From RGIG8767 sp964531805 (lineage in GTDB: Bacteria > Bacillota > Clostridia > Lachnospirales > Lachnospiraceae): 36,974 nucleotides of DNA. The notes under the pieces are model-generated. The model did not search any database and was not told the DNA's origin. It was given only the letters and a program-made list of their open reading frames with translations. Made by a program: the position numbers and the translations under genes. The DNA is taken from the NCBI GenBank assembly GCA_964531805.1, contig CAZHGE010000018.1, positions 1-36,974 of the forward strand, in the 5' to 3' direction. Below, piece after piece: positions 27,140 through 35,449 of this stretch (the stretch's first letter is position 1; every line of letters begins with the position of its first letter).

Positions 27140-28251
27140 TTACGTGTCACCTTTTCAAACAAACCTAAATATTCTTTGGCAATATAGGAAACATTAAATT
27201 TCTCTGCCGTTTTCTGGATTTCTTCTTCCTTCCAATCGCGATACAGACATTCCATCATTTTTTCTGCCAATTGATTGATATCATTATATTTTACCAAATA
27301 TCCATTCACATCATCAACCACTATTTCCCTTGGGCCGATAGGACAGTCGTAAGAAACAATAGGGATACCGCAGCCAATGGCTTCTATTAAGCAATTTGGC
27401 ATACCTTCATATTCCGAAGAAAGCACGATCATATCCGCCTGTGAATAAATAGATTCCATATTTTTACAGACACCATCAAAGCTTACACAACTAGAAAGAC
27501 CTTTACTTTCTACCAAGTCTTTAATGGCCTCCGTCAGATTTCCGCTTCCAATCAATCGAAGACAGGTATTTGGCATCTTTTGATTCACCTTAGAAAACGC
27601 TTCTATTAAGTGGGGCAGATTCTTTTGCGGATCCAGCCTTCCGATAAAAATAATCTGTCTTGTTCTATCCTTATCCCTTTGGGCAAATGGGATTTTTATA
27701 GACATCGTCTTTTGGATTAACGGACCACTGACTGGATTATATACACGTGAAATCTGCTCTTCTTTTACTAAATTCTTTTCTAAAAGCATTTCTTTCATAG
27801 CATCACACTGTGCAATGACATGATCCATATCAGCCAGCTGCTTCTGTGCTTTCTGCAGATAGTTTTCCACAATTGGAGAAACATTATCTTCCTTACTCAG
27901 GGAGATATTTACGTTGTTTAACACTCTTACAATAACGGGTGTTGAAATCAAATGTACTTTCTTTAATTTATTCAATATAACCGCCATTTCATTGCCAAAA
28001 ACAAATAAAAATGGAGGACGGTATTTTTTTATATATCGAAACATAGCAATGGGCGAATAACGAAGTCGGGACACCCCTAGAGAATGTACCTGTACTTTTT
28101 GATCCAAAAGATGGGTATTCACATCATTCTCCAAATTCAACACCACAATATGTACTTCATTTCCTTTTTCCGCAAATTCATTGGCAAGATTTACACATAC
28201 TCTTTCTGCTCCGCCAATTCCCATATGGGCAATAAAAATATGAATTACCAT
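27136..28251 (-). CDS. Glycosyltransferase family 4
   Basis: This 371-residue GT-B enzyme begins MVIHIFIAHMGIGGAERV, sharing the GGAER donor loop with two other GT4 proteins of the locus. The C-terminal half contains GRLDPQKNL, the E-x7-E element (EGMPNCLIE) and YDCPIGPREIV. Its stop overlaps the start of the FkbH-like gene by 4 bases, so the sugar it adds may be the one that is later acylated; this is speculative. The ORF is full length. Donor and acceptor are unknown. Confidence 0.9.
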   Translation of the reverse strand: MVIHIFIAHMGIGGAERVCVNLANEFAEKGNEVHIVVLNLENDVNTHLLDQKVQVHSLGVSRLRYSPIAMFRYIKKYRPPFLFVFGNEMAVILNKLKKVHLISTPVIVRVLNNVNISLSKEDNVSPIVENYLQKAQKQLADMDHVIAQCDAMKEMLLEKNLVKEEQISRVYNPVSGPLIQKTMSIKIPFAQRDKDRTRQIIFIGRLDPQKNLPHLIEAFSKVNQKMPNTCLRLIGSGNLTEAIKDLVESKGLSSCVSFDGVCKNMESIYSQADMIVLSSEYEGMPNCLIEAIGCGIPIVSYDCPIGPREIVVDDVNGYLVKYNDINQLAEKMMECLYRDWKEEEIQKTAEKFNVSYIAKEYLGLFEKVTRK

Positions 28252-28310
28252 TTGCTTTCCTCAACATGTTTCACTTCAGATAAGTAGTTTTTACAATTTC
28301 TTTAACAGTC

Positions 28311-29450
28311 CTACTTTTTCATAACTGTTACATCACCAGTCAGATAAAACTGTTCATATTGTTTTACCTGATAATTAACATCATAATTAGTCTTTGAAAA
28401 ATCTATCTCTGTTTCGCTGTTCTTCTGCGCCTTTCTTTCCGTCATCATCCGACTCAACTGCTCAGCCCAAAGTTTAGCGTCCTGCGCAAGCGATAAAAAG
28501 GCCACCAATTCCGTTACTTTTACCTGAGTCGTAATAGTGTCCGCTATTAAGCAGGGCAGACCTGCTGCTTGTGCCTCTACCACAGTCCCTGGCATCCCCT
28601 CAAATCTGGATGGGAATAAGAAAACATCCATCGCCTGATAATAGGGGGCAACCGGATTTTGATTGCCAGCAAAAATAACTTTTTCTTTGATTCGTAATTC
28701 TGTTGCTTTTTCTTCTATTTCCTGGCGGTGCGGACCATCCCCTAATAAAAACAGTTTCACCTGTTTATTTTGCTTTAAAACTTCAGTAAATATATCTAAA
28801 ATAAATTCATGATTCTTCGCATAATGGAAACGTCCCACATGACCAATTACAAAAGAATCCTCTAAACCATACTCTTTGCGGATTTCTGCTCTCATATGCT
28901 CATTAGGTGCAAAATCCTTTGTATCTACTGCATTCGGTACAAATACCACCTTACCAGCTTCATACTGCCCATCTCCAAAAACGGCTCTTGCTGCAAGATC
29001 CGAACAGGCAAACATATAATCGCATTTGCGGTACAAATTCTTGCGAAGTAATTTTGTAATCCAGCCCTTTATCCCTTTATCCACGCCTGCACTTCTAGCA
29101 TGTGCGATTGTCATCGGAATACCCTCTTTTTTCGCAATCGGCAGATAGATGGATGCTGTGCTGGTCATATGTCCCTGTACAACCTCAAATTCTCCATGCT
29201 CAGCAAAAAAATCACGGCATGCCTTTTTATACGCAAAATAATTGTACACACGAAAAGAAGGAAGGCGATAAATCTTCCCTCCCAGTCGCTTAATCTCCCG
29301 ATCAAAGAAACCTTCTTTTGTAGTATGAATCAGAAAATCAAACTGTATTTTTTCTCTGTCTATGTGCCGGTATAAATCCATAATCCGGCTTTCGGCACCA
29401 CCAAGATTTGTGGTTCCCAGTACATGAAGTACACGGATAGGTTTTTCCAT
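28311..29450 (-). CDS. Glycosyltransferase family 4 (EpsF-like)
   Basis: This 379-residue GT-B enzyme opens with IRVLHVLGTTNLGGAESRIMDLYRHID, resembling the Bacillus EpsF-type exopolysaccharide glycosyltransferases as I remember them. The C-terminal half shows GHVGRFHYAKNHEF, the E-x7-E element (EGMPGTVVE) and AAGLPCLIADTIT. It follows a DUF2334 gene by 44 bases and precedes another GT4 by 59 bases. The role is addition of one sugar to the lipid-linked repeat unit. Specificity cannot be assigned. Confidence 0.9.
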   Translation of the reverse strand: MEKPIRVLHVLGTTNLGGAESRIMDLYRHIDREKIQFDFLIHTTKEGFFDREIKRLGGKIYRLPSFRVYNYFAYKKACRDFFAEHGEFEVVQGHMTSTASIYLPIAKKEGIPMTIAHARSAGVDKGIKGWITKLLRKNLYRKCDYMFACSDLAARAVFGDGQYEAGKVVFVPNAVDTKDFAPNEHMRAEIRKEYGLEDSFVIGHVGRFHYAKNHEFILDIFTEVLKQNKQVKLFLLGDGPHRQEIEEKATELRIKEKVIFAGNQNPVAPYYQAMDVFLFPSRFEGMPGTVVEAQAAGLPCLIADTITTQVKVTELVAFLSLAQDAKLWAEQLSRMMTERKAQKNSETEIDFSKTNYDVNYQVKQYEQFYLTGDVTVMKK

Positions 29451-29494
29451 AAAATTCTCCTACCATTTGGATAGACCAGTAAATGCCTTACCCT

Positions 29495-30244
29495 CTATCG
29501 CTTAGCACGAAGTTTGACTAAAATATGTTTCATCGTTGCCATTCCATATTCCCATATATGACCAAATACATTTCTTTTACAAGTTTCCTGCTTCATATAG
29601 CCTGAATAGGATATGAAGGACTCTTTCAATTCCTCAAACATCCTCTGATATTTTTCAAAATCCGATTCTTCCATAGTATTCGTATGAAATACAAGCGTTG
29701 TAAAATCATTCGTCTGTTTATAACAATCCGTCTGTTTTATGGCAATGGGTAGAAAAACAAGACTGCTTCTCCTATAAGGTTGTTTTCCAAATCCATCGGT
29801 CACATAACAAAATCCGTTTTTCTTCAAGGCCTTTAATGTATTTCCATCAAACGTATGCCCCGGTGCCATAAAAATATCGGTATCCACACCCCAGCTTTGC
29901 AGTTGTTCCTTTCCCTTTGCAATCATTTCATCCTGTTTTTCAAAAGGCACTCCTGCATATTCTGAAAAATGATTTAACGGAAAAAGCCCTCCCTTATTGG
30001 ATGAATACAGATGCTGATATCCATGCAGGGCTGCTACATATCCTTCCTTGATCAAGCCTTGTAAAAAATCTGCAAAATCCTCTCTTTTAGGATTGCGCAT
30101 GAGATTTTTATCCTCATTAAAAGGAACTACACCTATCAAAGGTTTAATCTGATAGGTGTCTAAAAGCTGTTTCATTTTATAAAATTTATCGTAGTCCATA
30201 TCGGGCGTAATATCGTCCAATCGTACTGCTATTTTCAATTGCAA
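29495..30244 (-). CDS. DUF2334 polysaccharide-deacetylase-like protein, copy 2
   Basis: This 249-residue protein has VRLDDITPDMDYDKFY (Asp10, Asp11), ALHGYQH (His74, His78) and MAPGHT (His130). It is collinear with copy 1 at 12346-13200 and keeps all the candidate metal ligands. It lacks an obvious signal peptide and is about 35 residues shorter. It sits early in the operon, next to the UDP-sugar epimerase gene, which fits action on a nucleotide sugar or an early lipid-linked intermediate. Two diverged copies in one locus suggest two different acetamido groups are processed; that is inference. Confidence 0.8.
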   Translation of the reverse strand: MQLKIAVRLDDITPDMDYDKFYKMKQLLDTYQIKPLIGVVPFNEDKNLMRNPKREDFADFLQGLIKEGYVAALHGYQHLYSSNKGGLFPLNHFSEYAGVPFEKQDEMIAKGKEQLQSWGVDTDIFMAPGHTFDGNTLKALKKNGFCYVTDGFGKQPYRRSSLVFLPIAIKQTDCYKQTNDFTTLVFHTNTMEESDFEKYQRMFEELKESFISYSGYMKQETCKRNVFGHIWEYGMATMKHILVKLRAKR

Positions 30245-30286
30245 AACCCGCTCTTTCCTGTTGTGTTTACTTTAAGATACACATTT

Positions 30287-31261
30287 TTATAAATACTCTT
30301 TATACCACTCAATAGCCAGTTTGATCCCTTTTGCAAAATCATACTCCGGATCATAACCGAGTAGTTTTCTTGCTTTGCTGATATCTGCGTTAGAATGTTT
30401 AATATCACCAGCTCTATCCGGTCCGAAATTAGGTTCTACCTGAAGATCAAGTGCCTTACAAAGATCATAATAAATATCAATCAGGTATTCTCTTCCGCCG
30501 TATGCGATATTAAAGGCATTTCCTGCCGCTTCTGAAGGCGCAAGACATGCTTTTAAATTAGCTTCAATTACATTGTCAATATAGGTAAAGTCTCTCGACT
30601 GCTTCCCATCACCGTTAATAGTTGGTACTTCGCCATCCATCAACTGCTTTAAGAACTTAGGAATTACTGCCGCATAAGCTCCATGAGGGTCCTGTCTTCG
30701 TCCAAATACATTGAAATAACGAAGTCCATACGTATCCAAGCCATACAGTTTATGATACAGTTTACCATATTCTTCATCCACTCTCTTAGTCAGAGCATAT
30801 GGAGATAATAAATTACCTTCCTGACCTTCTACCTTAGGAAGAACTGGATGATCCCCATATACGGAAGAACTGGACGCAAAAACAAACTTCTTAACGCCAT
30901 TTTGTCTAGCCGCTTCCATCATATTCAAAGTACCACGAATATTGATTTCTTCATATAAAAGAGGCATGGCAATACTTCTTGGAACACTTCCCCAGGCTGC
31001 CTGATTCAGAACGTAATCCACCCCTTTACAGGCTTCCATACAAGTATCTAAATCACGGATATCTCCCTTAATAAAGGTATAATTCGGTCTATCCAGTAAA
31101 AAGTCTACGTTTTCCTGTTTTCCGGTAGAAAGGTCATCTAAACAACGCACGGTATAACCCATATCTGTAATTGCTTCACAAAGGTTAGAACCGATAAAAC
31201 CCGCTCCACCTGTCACTAAAAATACTGAATCTTTTGGAAATTCTAAATGTTTAAATCCCAT
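30287..31261 (-). CDS. tviC: NAD-dependent sugar epimerase, UDP-HexNAc(A) 4-epimerase type (TviC/WbpP-like)
   Basis: This 324-residue extended SDR has TGGAGFIG (17-24), a serine run (130-133) and the catalytic Tyr155-x3-Lys159 (YALTK), followed by GLRYFNVFGRRQDP. The NQAAWGSVPRS and RDFTYIDNV blocks are typical of the WbpP/TviC group, which interconverts UDP-GlcNAc and UDP-GalNAc or their uronic acids. Directly upstream lies a TviB/WbpO-like dehydrogenase; together they would supply UDP-GalNAcA, as in Vi-antigen synthesis. The subgroup is assigned from remembered motifs; UDP-glucose 4-epimerase activity is the main alternative. Confidence 0.85.
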   Translation of the reverse strand: MGFKHLEFPKDSVFLVTGGAGFIGSNLCEAITDMGYTVRCLDDLSTGKQENVDFLLDRPNYTFIKGDIRDLDTCMEACKGVDYVLNQAAWGSVPRSIAMPLLYEEINIRGTLNMMEAARQNGVKKFVFASSSSVYGDHPVLPKVEGQEGNLLSPYALTKRVDEEYGKLYHKLYGLDTYGLRYFNVFGRRQDPHGAYAAVIPKFLKQLMDGEVPTINGDGKQSRDFTYIDNVIEANLKACLAPSEAAGNAFNIAYGGREYLIDIYYDLCKALDLQVEPNFGPDRAGDIKHSNADISKARKLLGYDPEYDFAKGIKLAIEWYKEYL

Positions 31262-31309
31262 TTCAACTAATCCCTTTCCTATTCCTTTTATCTTCTAAGG
31301 AACTATTTC

Positions 31310-32623
31310 CTACAATCTCCAGTAAGCAAAGTCTTTTTCATATTCTTTACGATCCAAAATCCCCTTAATATCAGCCAATACTTTCACTGAATTATTTGGA
31401 TTAAAGAATCCCTTAATATCCTCTTTGGTTAATTTCATAAATTCATCATGCGCAACAGCAATGATAACGGCATCCATATTTTTCACATCATCCATGGTGC
31501 CAAATTTAATTCCATAAAGTCTCTCTGCCTCAGCTGCATCCGCAGTAGTATCCACTACAACCGGAGTAATTCCATATTCACCAAGTTCATTATAAATATC
31601 AATAATCTTAGTATTACGGGTATCCGGACAATTCTCTTTGAATGTAAAACCTAAAATTGCAACCTTTGCATTGCGAATTGCAAGATCTGCAGAAATCATA
31701 TTTTTCACAATGCTTTCTGCTACATATTTTCCCATGTCATCATTAATGCGGCGGCCAGATAAAATAATCTGTGAATGATAACCAAGCTGTTCTGCCTTAT
31801 ATGTCAAATAATATGGATCTACACCAATACAGTGACCTCCAACAAGGCCCGGAGAGAATTTAAGGAAGTTCCATTTAGTTCCTGCCGCTTCTAACACTGC
31901 CTTTGTATCAATTCCCATCTTGTTAAAGATGATAGACAACTCATTCATAAACGCAATATTGATATCACGCTGGCTGTTCTCAATAACCTTTGCCGCTTCT
32001 GCCACTTTAATGGATTCTGCTCTGTGTACACCTGCTTCTACAACAAGTTCATATACTTTGGCAACTTCATCTAAAGTCTCTTCATCCATACCGGATACAA
32101 TCTTAGTAATAGTCTCTAATCTATGAACCTTATCACCTGGGTTAATACGCTCTGGTGAATAACCAATCTTAAAATCCACACCACACTTGAGTCCGGATTC
32201 TTTTTCTAAGATTGGCACACAGACGTCTTCAGTTACACCAGGGTACACCGTAGATTCAAATACAACTATAGAGCCTTTTGTTAAGTTACGTCCCAAAATA
32301 CGGCTGGCACCTTCTACTGGTGAAAGATCCGGTGTGTGGTCGTCATTTACCGGTGTTGGAACTGCAACAATATGAAACTTTGCTTCTTTTAATTTTGTCT
32401 CTTCAGACGTAAATTCAACGGTAGTATTCTTAATAACTTCATCCCCAACTTCGTTGGTTGGATCAATACCATTTTTATATAAATCAATCTTAGCAGTATT
32501 CAAATCATAACCCACTACATTTACTTTACGCGCAAATGCAACAGCAATCGGCATGCCTACATAGCCAAGACCTACTAAAGAAATCTTCTCTTCTTTGTTT
32601 ACGATTTTTTCATATAAACTCAT
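31310..32623 (-). CDS. tviB: UDP-N-acetylhexosamine 6-dehydrogenase (TviB/WbpO-like)
   Basis: This is a 437-residue nucleotide-sugar dehydrogenase, counted from the ATG at the complement of 32621-32623, which has GGAG 6 bases upstream; the frame is open to 32710 but the extra residues precede the fold. It has the NAD-binding GLGYVG (18-23), the PTPV and YSPERINPGD blocks and the catalytic Cys265 in GGHCIGVDPYYLTYKA. The GHCIGVDPYYL form is typical of the WbpO/TviB group, which oxidises UDP-HexNAc to the uronic acid. It is the first gene of the long minus-strand run, about 110 bases from a strong promoter. Confidence 0.92.
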   Translation of the reverse strand: MSLYEKIVNKEEKISLVGLGYVGMPIAVAFARKVNVVGYDLNTAKIDLYKNGIDPTNEVGDEVIKNTTVEFTSEETKLKEAKFHIVAVPTPVNDDHTPDLSPVEGASRILGRNLTKGSIVVFESTVYPGVTEDVCVPILEKESGLKCGVDFKIGYSPERINPGDKVHRLETITKIVSGMDEETLDEVAKVYELVVEAGVHRAESIKVAEAAKVIENSQRDINIAFMNELSIIFNKMGIDTKAVLEAAGTKWNFLKFSPGLVGGHCIGVDPYYLTYKAEQLGYHSQIILSGRRINDDMGKYVAESIVKNMISADLAIRNAKVAILGFTFKENCPDTRNTKIIDIYNELGEYGITPVVVDTTADAAEAERLYGIKFGTMDDVKNMDAVIIAVAHDEFMKLTKEDIKGFFNPNNSVKVLADIKGILDRKEYEKDFAYWRL

Positions 32624-32731
32624 GATTTTCTCCATTCTGCCCATCTCATTATCCAACAGGCTATTCGTTTTTAATAACTCTTTATCATGTATTATTACCA
32701 AAAGACACAATATCTCACAATGTCGCTAATG

Positions 32732-32761
32732 ATTATACCACTACATGAAGGTATATTTCAA
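32732..32761 (-). promoter_or_regulatory. Main promoter of the minus-strand polysaccharide operon
   Basis: On the minus strand, TTGAAA (complement of 32756-32761) is followed after 18 bases by TATAAT (complement of 32732-32737), preceded by TGG to give an extended -10 element. Transcription would start near 32725, leaving a leader of about 100 bases before the dehydrogenase start codon. It is the best vegetative-type promoter I see at the head of the long operon. Confidence 0.7.
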
Positions 32762-32918
32762 CTTTTTTACAATCTATCTTCCTGCTTTCAAGCATTTTCC
32801 GTTTCTCCCACAGCTGCTCTTTAAACCTTTTCTAGTTTACTCGCTGTTGTCTATTAATCATTTCCTTCATCCAGTGCTGCTATCTTTAAATATTCCTACT
32901 TTTCGCATGCCACCTTTT

Positions 32919-33087
32919 TGGACTTTTTTCAATTTTCTTCTTACAAAATATCCAACATTTTTCAAAGATGTGGACTAAAGATTCAATATATTAAATTAAA
33001 AGTCCAATTTGCAATTTTTTCTTTGATTTTTCTACACTTTTGCCGGCATTTTGGACTATAATTTCGTTTTTCCATCCAAAAAGTCCA
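32919..33087. repeat. Inverted-repeat array A: three TGGACT-N24-AGTCCA modules
   Basis: Three 36-base modules each consist of TGGACT, a 24-base spacer and AGTCCA. Positions are 32919-32954 (right half TATCCA, degenerate), 32971-33006 (exact) and 33052-33087 (exact, with the arms extended to TTTGGACT and AGTCCAAA). Spacer sequences differ while spacer length is constant. Module starts are 52 and 81 bases apart. The array lies about 200 bases upstream of the nuclease-like gene. A constant distance between inverted half-sites suggests binding by a protein dimer or an enzyme acting on both ends; no function is known to me. Confidence 0.75.
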
Positions 33088-33280
33088 AATTCATTGTTAT
33101 ACTCGCTAAAATTAATGCAAATCAATACGAATATATACTTTTCCCTTTTCAAATGTTTATTCATTTGATAGAATCGTTTAATAAAAGCATTATATCTAAT
33201 ATTCTATAAGTATAATCTTCCGTTATTTCTAACGAATTATTTTCACCCAATTACTAATTAAATTCAAAAGGAGTTTTCTA

Positions 33281-34060
33281 ATGTTCTATGAAAAATTATT
33301 AAAAAGAAACAAACAAATTAATCTGCAACTTAACACCCTACAGCAAAAACTCAACGATCTTCCCAATGGTGATTTACACTGTACCCGTAATGGTCCATAC
33401 ATCAAATGGTTCAATCACTACAAAGGGAATATCACCTATATTCCTAAAAAAGGCCAAAGGCTTGCCGAACAACTTGCAATACGCAAATATTTGTCCGCAC
33501 TAATCGCTGAATTAGAAAACGAAAAAGATGCCATTGACGCCTATATAAATTGTATTAACAAAAACAGAGGGCACGCAGACAAACTTCTCCAAGAAGATTC
33601 TTGTTTCCAATCTCTGTTAACACCTTATTTTTCTTCTCACGATATGGATATTGCAGACTGGTTGTCAGAACCTTACGAAACAAATCTCTCTCATCCCGAG
33701 CACCTTATTCACAAAACTATTGCCGGATGTTTTGTACGTTCCAAATCAGAATCTTTAATCACCTCATCACTTTATACCAATCACATTCCATTCCGATATG
33801 AATGTGCTCTGCATCTGGGTGAAATCACACTTTTTCCTGACTTTACGATTTTACATCCCAAAACACACAATATCTATTACTGGGAGCATTTTGGTATGAT
33901 GAATAACCCTGATTATGCAAAAGCATGCTATAAAAAATTGTATCTATACTCTGAACATAACATCATTCCATCCCGCAATCTAATTATGACATTTGAAACA
34001 CCTGACAACCCTTTAGATTACGAAACAATTGACCATACAATACAATTTTATTTCCAGTAA
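33281..34060 (+). CDS. Unrecognised protein with PD-(D/E)XK nuclease-like motifs
   Basis: This 259-residue protein starts at an ATG 7 bases after AAAAGGAG. Residues 1-95 are charged and probably helical (coiled-coil-like near 1-28 and 60-90), with a TRNGPYIKWF turn between. The C-terminal half has VRSKSE (Glu157), PFRYE (Glu174), LFPDFTI (Asp187) and YYWEHFG (Glu202), the order Glu...Asp...Glu-x-x-Gly seen in PD-(D/E)XK nucleases, although the classical lysine two residues after the last Glu is replaced by Phe. I remember similar proteins as multi-copy hypotheticals in Lachnospiraceae but cannot check this. No membrane segments are seen. It runs opposite to the polysaccharide operon and is bracketed, with the next gene, by the inverted-repeat arrays. 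Confidence 0.8.
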   Translation: MFYEKLLKRNKQINLQLNTLQQKLNDLPNGDLHCTRNGPYIKWFNHYKGNITYIPKKGQRLAEQLAIRKYLSALIAELENEKDAIDAYINCINKNRGHADKLLQEDSCFQSLLTPYFSSHDMDIADWLSEPYETNLSHPEHLIHKTIAGCFVRSKSESLITSSLYTNHIPFRYECALHLGEITLFPDFTILHPKTHNIYYWEHFGMMNNPDYAKACYKKLYLYSEHNIIPSRNLIMTFETPDNPLDYETIDHTIQFYFQ

Positions 34061-34063
34061 AAA

Positions 34064-34092
34064 TTGCTTTTTATCTTGTCTATCTTTATAAT
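34064..34092 (+). promoter_or_regulatory. Possible promoter of the plus-strand GT4 gene
   Basis: TTGCTT (34064-34069) and TATAAT (34087-34092) are separated by 17 bases in the 117-base gap between the nuclease-like gene and the GT4 gene. The start codon is about 85 bases downstream. The -10 lies inside the loop of a small imperfect inverted repeat (34073-34081 with 34097-34105), which could influence its use. Confidence 0.5.
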
Positions 34093-34177
34093 AAACAGAT
34101 AAGATTAATACAACTTAATGCAGTATAAAATCTTCAACCATTAAATATTTGTAGACTTACAAAAAAGAGGTTTTTTG

Positions 34178-35272
34178 ATGAAAATAGTAATTATCTCAAA
34201 CTATGCAAATGGACTGATTCTATTTAGAAAAGAAGTCATCTCATCTTTTATCGAAAACAACGATGAAGTCATTATTTCTATTCCTTGGGATGAAAACTGT
34301 TCTAAATTAGAAGAATTAGGGGCAAGAATTGTACCCTGCCATTTGGAGCGGCGTGGCATGAATCCGCTAAAAGATTTGAAGCTTTTGCTGGAATATCTAA
34401 GACTTCTAAAAGCCGAAAAACCGGATATTGTGCTGACTTATACGATTAAACCTAATCTTTATGGCGGGTTAGCCTCTGCCATAAAAAAAATTCCGTATCT
34501 GATGAACGTCACCGGTCTTGGAACCGCTTTAGAAAATCCCGGAGTACTTGGAAAAGTTTTGCTTACTTTCTACAAACTCGTAACTTCAAAAGCTAAATGT
34601 GTATTCTTTCAAAACAGTGGTAATATGCAGTTTATGCAAGAACGTGGCATCGCAATGAAAAACAGCAAGCTTCTCCCCGGTTCAGGTGTCAATTTAGAAG
34701 AACATCCTTTTGAAAATTATCCTTCTGAAGAAAATGGCATTCGAATTTTAGCCGTTCTTCGCATTATGAAAGATAAAGGAATTGAAGAATATCTCACTGC
34801 TGCACAGATTCTATCTGCCAAATATTCCCATGTGTCATTTGAATTAGTGGGCGAATACGAAGAAGACAGCCGCCAAATATATGAGCCAATGATTGTTGAT
34901 CTAGAAAAACATGGAATTCTAAAATACTATGGCCATATTGATAATGTACCAGAAGTCATGGCAAACACCCATGTAATTGTTCATCCTTCTTATCATGAAG
35001 GTTTATCAAATGTATGTTTAGAAGCTGCTGCATGCGGAAGACCAGTCTTAACAACAGATGTCCCCGGTTGCCGGGAGACAATTATTCCGGACAGCGGTAT
35101 CCTTTTTTCTGCACGAAGTAGTGATACCCTTATTTCTGCGCTTGAAACCATACTCTCCTATACTCATGAACAACGAGAACAAATGGGAATTTCCGGGCGC
35201 AAGTATATTGAATGTCATTTCAGCAGACAAATTGTCGTTGATATGTATCAAACTGCCGTTAATGCATTGTAA
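34178..35272 (+). CDS. Glycosyltransferase family 4 (PglA/WbpH-like group)
   Basis: This 364-residue GT-B enzyme is counted from the ATG at 34178, 7 bases after AGAGG; a TTG just upstream is in frame but less likely. It starts MKIVIISNYANGLILFRKE. It contains TYTIKPNLYGGLAS and NVTGLGTALEN, blocks I associate with PglA-type N-acetylgalactosaminyltransferases. The E-x7-E element is EGLSNVCLE, followed by GRPVLTTDVPGCRETI. It is the only glycosyltransferase gene on the plus strand and seems to have its own promoter and a hairpin after it. It probably contributes to the same polymer, but could act separately. Confidence 0.9.
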   Translation: MKIVIISNYANGLILFRKEVISSFIENNDEVIISIPWDENCSKLEELGARIVPCHLERRGMNPLKDLKLLLEYLRLLKAEKPDIVLTYTIKPNLYGGLASAIKKIPYLMNVTGLGTALENPGVLGKVLLTFYKLVTSKAKCVFFQNSGNMQFMQERGIAMKNSKLLPGSGVNLEEHPFENYPSEENGIRILAVLRIMKDKGIEEYLTAAQILSAKYSHVSFELVGEYEEDSRQIYEPMIVDLEKHGILKYYGHIDNVPEVMANTHVIVHPSYHEGLSNVCLEAAACGRPVLTTDVPGCRETIIPDSGILFSARSSDTLISALETILSYTHEQREQMGISGRKYIECHFSRQIVVDMYQTAVNAL

Positions 35273-35294
35273 ATATCTCAAACCAAAGAGAAAT

Positions 35295-35320
35295 GGGAGA
35301 CATTCATACGAATGTCTCCC
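35295..35320 (+). terminator. Perfect hairpin after the plus-strand GT4 gene
   Basis: GGGAGACATTC (35295-35305) and GAATGTCTCCC (35310-35320) form a perfect 11-base-pair stem with a four-base loop, 23 bases after the GT4 stop codon. No U-run follows on either strand, so it is not a textbook intrinsic terminator. It may protect the 3' end of the transcript or terminate weakly. Confidence 0.5.
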
Positions 35321-35324
35321 CAAC

Positions 35325-35396
35325 TATTGACTTAGAACCTTTAAAACATAATTGACCTAGAAACTTATTGGTTTAAAACCCTATTCACTTAGAACC
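35325..35396. repeat. Three short direct repeats, ATTGACTTAGAACC-like
   Basis: Copies are TATTGACTTAGAACC (35325-35339), ATTGACCTAGAAAC (35351-35364) and TATTCACTTAGAACC (35382-35396). The starts are 25-32 bases apart and the intervening DNA differs, including a near-palindrome GGTTTAAAACC at 35370-35380. They adjoin inverted-repeat array B but have a different sequence. Function is unknown. Confidence 0.6.
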
Positions 35397-35449
35397 GAAA
35401 TTCGTAAGGCATCCGCCCCATTTCCTCATCAGCATTAATTCTTCTTAAT

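Larger units (their letters stand above)
32624..33280. other. Gene-free divergent region with inverted-repeat array A
   Basis: This 657-base stretch separates the minus-strand operon from the plus-strand nuclease-like gene. It holds the operon promoter and leader (to about 32761), a pyrimidine-rich stretch without recognisable elements (32762-32910), the inverted-repeat modules (32919-33087) and an AT-rich segment (33088-33265) that should contain the promoter of the plus-strand gene. Candidate -10 sequences such as TATAAT at 33211-33216 lack a convincing -35. An AAAAGGAG ribosome site at 33266-33273 ends the region. Confidence 0.7.

Noticed and set aside
32624..32725. Antitermination leader (LoaP or RfaH type) for the long operon
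   Set aside because: I looked for a JUMPstart-like motif or a strong hairpin in the leader and found none convincing.
32745..32978. Plus-strand frame of 77 codons in the divergent region
   Set aside because: It is phenylalanine and proline rich low-complexity translation of pyrimidine-rich DNA, has no ribosome site, and overlaps the operon promoter and the first inverted-repeat module.
32919..33087. CRISPR array
   Set aside because: Half-sites are only 6-8 bases, inverted rather than direct, and there are no long identical repeats or cas genes.
34073..34105. Inverted repeat after the nuclease-like gene read as a terminator
   Set aside because: The stem is 9 base pairs with a 15-base loop and no U-run follows. 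It overlaps a better promoter candidate for the next gene.
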